This document shows positions 21,201 through 25,357 of a stretch of DNA of 25,357 nucleotides, piece by piece. Position 1 is the first letter of the stretch, and each line of letters starts with the position of its first letter. Position numbers and translations under genes: made by a program. This DNA is from Protostelium mycophagum. Lineage: Eukaryota; Evosea; Variosea; Protosteliida; Protosteliaceae. The notes under the pieces were generated by a model. The model saw only the letters and a list, made by a program, of their open reading frames with translations, did not search any database and was not told where the DNA came from. The stretch covers positions 1 through 25,357 of the forward strand of contig MZNV01002394.1 of the NCBI GenBank assembly GCA_002081555.1, written 5' to 3'.

Positions 21201-23506
21201 AGCTATGAAATACCGCGTAGAATACACCTTAGAATCGATCCTTTCACAGTTCAAAATGGGCTCTTGACCTCCACACAAAAAATAGCCAGAAATCAAATGC
21301 GTATTGAATTCAAAGGTATTGTAGAGGGGCTGTATGCAGAGAGAGATCAGGGTAGGATATGCAATTCAACAGAATACAGTCATCAACTCTACCAGGTCCT
21401 GTTATTCAGAGTGATCAATACAACTCCATTTTATTTTCAAATATTGCGAGCCAAGTGATGGGGCTGAAAAACATAAATCAAGGTGATTGACATTATATAC
21501 GTATATTCATTATATGTGAATGGTATTAATATATTAATCTATTTGATAGGAGACAATCTGGTTTCCCTTGGCTTAGATTCTCTATCAGCTGTCTCAATCT
21601 GCAAAAAATTGAAGGCAAAAACTGGTCTAGAAGTGAGATTGTTTGATATTTGAGTGGATGCTGATGTAGCAGGTACCAATAAGCATCATTTATGGCGCAT
21701 TAAATGTTTCTGATATCACCAATTTTATTCAAGAGCAAAGTAGAGAAGTAGAGAAGACATCTGAGGAAGCTTCTGAGAAACAAGTATAAATAATAGATGA
21801 GGAATGTGTATCATGACAAAACACTAGGTGGATTTCCGAGCAGAATTTGAAGATATTCTGACGCAATCAAATTTGATTGGAAGAGTGAAGAAGCATAAAA
21901 TTCATTCCCTTAATAACAATGTCACCTCCCCCGTATTTTTGACAGGGGCTACAGGTTTTCTTGGTGCCTTTATCCTCGCCGGTAAGAGCTCGAGATTCGA
22001 TAAAAATTCTGATACACCATCCAGAATTATTAAGAAGAGATCCGAATATGATTGTGTTTTGTCTGGTGAGGGTTCCAACGAATACAACAGGTCAAGACGA
22101 CCAAAAGATCGCTCTGGAAAAGTTGAAAAATAATCTAACAAGATATTCAATATGGGAGGATAGTATGGGTCCCAACATACAACCGGTCAGTGTCGTCCTT
22201 ATACATCCTCTGATAATATGACAGGTGGCGGGAGACTTGAGATTACCTATGTTTGGTATGAAGGAGCAGAGCTTCAAAGATATGGGGCAAAACATTCAGA
22301 CCATAATACATTGCGGTGGTTGGGTGAATTCCATATTCGATTATCACACTTTGAAGGTGATGACCTAAATATAACTTCTCCTCTGAAATCGAACAGCCCA
22401 GCAATGTGAATGGAACATTGGAAGTATTGAATCTTGCTCTAACAAGTCGTTTCAATGTGGTAAGTAACAATATAGAATATAAGAATACAGCAACATGTAT
22501 GAATACAGTTTCACATAAACAGCCGATACACTATATATCTACAATGAGTGCAGCTTATTCTCTGTACGCAAGAGCGGAAGATCCTGAGGGACCGGAGGAT
22601 TTGGAGAGGGAGTTTGCAATGGCCAAATTAGGAAGTGGTTACGGTCAATCCAAGTGGATGGCAGGTAACCTTACCTACTTTTCGGAAATTCTCATTCTTT
22701 CAGAGAGAGTAATTATGGCGGCACAAAAGGCTGGGCATCCGGCGGTAATCTACCAGCCTGGCACAATTGGTGGTGACTCAAACACTGGCGCCATAAACCC
22801 CACCGACTATATCATGCAGGTAACAGCTAACATATTCATAACCAAGGAAATAATGATTACAAGGTCGTGGGATCTTTTGTACATCTTAATTCTATACCTT
22901 CCACAACAGTCTCGGAGGTTTCTGCACGACAGACTGTTCCACATGTCAATTTGACACCTGTCAATTATGTGGCTTCTTGGGTTGTTGATGTGCTATTTAC
23001 TGGACAGGTATATATATATATCAACTTTATCTTTTAATAATCATAGACGACACAATTCAGAGATAAAATTCTGTTGGGTCCGACCACCAGGCGGCTTCCC
23101 ATAATTAATCCCCACGGGAACACCAAATGGGAAGATGTCAGTTTTTGAGAGATTTCTAGAGTAACTTGTGTAGGTGTTAAAATGGTCCAAGGCGTATCTG
23201 AAAGAGAAGAATGTGAAAGTGATGACGTATACAGAATGGCACAGACAACTGTGCACAGCGGCTGGTTGGGGAGGAAAAGTGAAGTCACTGGAGCCTTTTT
23301 TGAAGTCCCTTGCGAGTGAGCAATTTTTTTAATGAATTTGATTAAGAATGGTAGATGGACTTCCTGCTACAAGAGCAAACGCATCGAGGGAAGTGATAGG
23401 TGAGACAAAGAAGGTACTCTCTTGGTGTGGAACAGACATCCACAAGTGTAAATTACTCAACAAAGCCATCATGACAAAATACCTCTCTTCCATTGATGAA
23501 AAATAA
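18212..23506 (+). CDS. Zinc-finger carboxylate reductase (ZZ-like + adenylation + carrier + reductase)
   Basis: This large enzyme (about 1,200 residues) probably activates a carboxylic acid with ATP, loads it on a phosphopantetheine arm and reduces it to an aldehyde with NADPH. The N-terminal part is a Cys/His cluster resembling a ZZ finger: LCNTC, WYHCSGLSC, FDACKDC, AQHHHYMH. The adenylation domain shows FQDRPMFGIY, GDLVGICAST, LIFTSGSTGAPKG (P-loop, about 19705-19803 across an intron), HGYGATETGS, YFRTGDIVELF and KLAQGEFVAPEKLE, typical of carboxylate reductases. The carrier has GDNLVSLGLDSLSA with the modified Ser at 21579-21581. The reductase has LTGATGFLGAF, HCGGWVNSIFDY, YGQSKWMAE (Tyr 22640-22642, Lys 22652-22654), and IYQPGTIGGDSNTG. 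About 25 introns are needed, most of 38-60 nt. The join near 18710-18895 is uncertain: either one long intron or two with an exon reading YPTQIAENHHT. Substrate is unknown. All catalytic residues checked are present. Confidence 0.9.
19605..19634. repeat. 14-bp tandem duplication in a reductase intron
   Basis: Two copies of a 14-bp TA-rich unit (tcaatatataata, then one base) lie side by side just before the intron acceptor, cgcag. They lie between the exons ending QYSIK and starting KKEAKNSK. Confidence 0.7.
19745..19786. repeat. 21-bp tandem duplication in a reductase intron
   Basis: Two copies (tgtaaatacctcttctatat and tgtaattacctcttcgatat, plus one base each) lie at 19745-19765 and 19766-19786. 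They occupy most of the intron that splits the ATP-binding motif between GAPK and GAVFKNS. Confidence 0.85.
19957..20012. repeat. Four exact-period 14-bp repeats in a reductase intron
   Basis: Copies of tattctayatattg begin at 19957, 19971, 19985 and 19999 with one or a few mismatches. The array lies in the intron 19951-20032, between the exons reading DIYHGGR and IGIMSRGMA. Confidence 0.88.
20129..20174. repeat. Three 16-bp repeats in a reductase intron
   Basis: Copies of ataaatatatgtktat begin at 20129, 20145 and 20161; the third decays after ten bases. They lie in the intron before the exon reading LWNVLFHQFG. Confidence 0.8.
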
Positions 23507-23538
23507 GATACAGATCTTCTAGGAGAGGATTCTTCTTG

Positions 23539-24782
23539 TTATATTCTTTTCAGTGGCATATCGAGATCATCGACAGCACCAAAACCTTGTATGTGCAGCC
23601 TATCTTTGTATACGTGGACAAGAGAGGCATAATTACTATGCTCTGGGGCCTCCAATATTCCCTTCATCGTGTAGTGGTGCACTCCTTCATCTTGTGAATA
23701 CCCACCATGGTGGTAGTGCCCACTGAAATATGCTGCCACGCATCTTTTCTCACGTAGTATCTCAGCGATCTGTTTTCATGAATATTCATAACATTAATAT
23801 TTTATTTAATCTTGATAAGATAAACCTGTGATCCATTCCATTGTAGATGAGTGGGTGTCGCAGCAGAAGGAATTAATGGGTAATGATTGAATACCAGGAC
23901 CTTCTCTCCATTTTTATCCAACTATTATGGTGACTATCTACACCTATGTCTACTCAATATCACCTCATCAAGTGTAGATTTAAGCCACTCTTTCTGTTCT
24001 TCCCCAATTCCGGCGTTCCAGGAAGAGGAGGATGGGTATTCAGCCAGAGGATGCTTTTTTAGCCATTCCTACTCATTATTATTCTCATTGTTCTCCATGT
24101 AGAGTTGAATATGATTCTTATATGTTGAATGTTTCTTACCACTGCTTGTTTATAATGAAGGGAGTCCTCACTCCAACCGTAAGTGCTAATGTCAGACCCA
24201 TCCAACACAATTCCGGTCCAATTATCTTTGATCTTGAAAGCATAATAGGTCTCCTTCACTCCTAATTGGTCCAATAGATAATCGCGTGGGAGTGAGAGGC
24301 AATGATTTCCTATGTACAAGGTGAGACTTGGTAACACAGAGCCCACTCAGTACCTATCACATGATGTTGTTTGGGACTTTTGTCTTGATTGAATACAGAG
24401 AGAATTTTGCTGAGATCTTCTTTCGTTTTTTCTGGCGTCTTGTTTCCATCTATTATATCCCCTATTTCTTCAGTCAGAATGTTGACTAATCCAAGGAATG
24501 TCTCCTCCTACCAAGATGTATAGTGAAGGCGAGAGGTGCACTTTTATTCCAAAAAGAAATAACCTAAGAGGTCAAAATGAGATAGTAACATAAGAGGTGC
24601 ATTTAATTGTCGTACCTCTCTTAATTTATGAAAAGAGTCTCGATAATACTTGACATCGCCCTGAGAGATTTCTGTATCTTTATCTAAAAAGAATAAGAGG
24701 GGAGGAAAAGCTGAAAGAATCTACCTGCGTACTGAACATCAGAGGCCAATCCAAAGGTAAACATTGGCTGTTCCTCTGACAT
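23539..24782 (-). CDS. ADPRM: ADPRM-type Mn-dependent ADP-ribose/CDP-alcohol diphosphatase
   Basis: This metallophosphoesterase hydrolyses the diphosphate of ADP-ribose, CDP-choline or CDP-glycerol in the cytosol. The start MSEEQPMFTFGLASDVQYAD at 24782 holds the first metal site (SDVQ). Then come QGDVKYYRDSFHKLRE, VISFWNKS, AFTIHLGDIIDGNK (second site), HVIGNHCLSLPRDYLLDQLG (the GNHC block), ETYYAFKIKDN, IVLDGSDISTYGW, and near the end AAYFSGHYHHGGY with the C-terminal His ligands. The tail is EAPEHSNYASLVHVYKDRLH. The length is about 310 residues, with roughly eight introns of 40-75 nt. All the family's metal-site blocks are present. The stop lies 32 bases from the stop of the convergent carboxylate reductase gene. 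Confidence 0.93.
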
Positions 24783-25357
24783 CTTCGCGAGGAAAATGAA
24801 AACAGGCTTCGGTGTGTTTCGCGTAAGCTGCTCCAAATTACACAATGAGATCCATTTCACAAAATAACGTTTACAACGCGCATTTCAGACACTAGATCCA
24901 AACTCAACTGCGCATGGTTCCACAAAACATCATTGGCAACCCAACAATCCACCAACTCCTCATGGAGGCTGTACCAGGAGACAATTGCTCAATATCAGCA
25001 GTAGGTACTTGCAAGTTCCCCAAGTTCTACTGTACAGAAACTAGAGACATTTTTGTCGTGAAAACAACATTAAAATACAAGTAGCAGCAAAGCGCTAAGC
25101 TTCAGCAAATCCAGTGTTGTAGACAAGTGACTAATTGCCCCCGCCATTCCAATCCTGTCTACAACACAACAACTCTTAATAAAACCTCAGTCCGTCTGAA
25201 GAGATGGAGTTGAGACCACAGTAGCGTTTTGACTTCTTTATTTCTTCACTACTCCTGCGTTCCATTCCTGCCGTCTCTGAGCTTGAGACAACATTTTTTA
25301 TTGTGAGTCAACAAGTACTCCGTTGTCTTTAAAGAGGTGCCACCACCTACACCCTGG
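24783..25357. other. Right edge with no recognised gene
   Basis: This is the upstream side of the ADPRM gene. The only notable open frame is a 56-residue plus-strand ORF (24914-25084, MVPQNIIGNPTIHQLLMEAV), which has three Cys and resembles nothing I know; it could be an exon or chance. A strong inverted repeat follows (25114-25167). Beyond that no frame longer than about 35 codons was noticed. Confidence 0.4.
25114..25167. repeat. 12-bp perfect inverted repeat (possible hairpin)
   Basis: GTGTTGTAGACA (25114-25125) is the exact reverse complement of TGTCTACAACAC (25156-25167), leaving a 30-base loop. It lies about 330 bases upstream of the ADPRM start codon in otherwise unannotated DNA. It may form a stem-loop in RNA or mark a dyad binding site. 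No flanking direct repeat suggesting a transposon end was seen. Confidence 0.75.

Noticed and set aside
18212-24782. Biosynthetic gene cluster around the carboxylate reductase
   Set aside because: The neighbours are a histone demethylase and ADPRM, neither linked to a natural-product pathway, and the genes use both strands.
24914-25084. 56-residue ORF MVPQNIIGNPT...
   Set aside because: It is short, isolated and without a recognised relative. It is mentioned in the edge entry but not called as a gene.
1-25357. Transposon, viral remnant or CRISPR array
   Set aside because: No reverse transcriptase, integrase, transposase, capsid or terminal-repeat structure was seen. The repeats present are short tandem units inside introns.

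Overview
This window is nuclear DNA from a small, gene-dense eukaryotic genome, most likely a free-living protist; an amoeboid lineage would fit, but the species cannot be fixed from the sequence. The evidence is spliceosomal introns in every gene, mostly 38-70 nt, GT...AG and AT-rich, interrupting proteins that belong only to eukaryotes (PAF1, NDC80, YIF1, a KDM7-type demethylase, an LPCAT with EF-hands). There is no bacterial operon logic, and I saw no mobile element, CRISPR array or recognisable RNA gene.

Layout from left to right: an unresolved edge (1-412); an EF-hand lysophospholipid acyltransferase (minus, 413-2776); a BTB-BACK protein with a C-terminal CHORD-like zinc module (minus, 3005-4554); the ER-Golgi membrane protein YIF1 (minus, 4928-6092); PAF1 (plus, 6105-7548), head to head with YIF1; NDC80 (minus, 7596-9912), tail to tail with PAF1; a PPPDE-PUL protein (plus, 10033-11858), head to head with NDC80; a C18orf63/DUF4708-like protein with a SAP-like C-terminus (plus, 11954-13896); the eRF1 methyltransferase N6AMT1/HemK2 (minus, 13904-14731); a PHD-JmjC histone demethylase of the KDM7 type (plus, 15046-17850); a large carboxylate reductase (adenylation, carrier and reductase domains) with an N-terminal zinc finger (plus, 18212-23506); an ADPRM-type phosphodiesterase (minus, 23539-24782); and about 575 bases with no convincing gene (24783-25357).

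The genes do not form one pathway. They are a housekeeping and chromatin mix packed very tightly: gaps are 7 to about 370 bases, and three convergent pairs are separated by 7, 32 and 47 bases. Several apparent frame breaks, in YIF1, PAF1, the PUL region, the DUF4708 protein and the reductase, disappear once short introns are placed, so I see no pseudogene here.

The most interesting points are the zinc-finger carboxylate reductase, the protist DUF4708 protein with its SAP-like tail, the BTB-BACK-CHORD-like architecture, the PPPDE-PUL fusion, and repeated small tandem duplications inside introns. Gene spans below run from start codon to stop codon and include introns. Exon borders were placed by eye from splice signals, frame continuity and recalled family sequence, so individual borders may be off.
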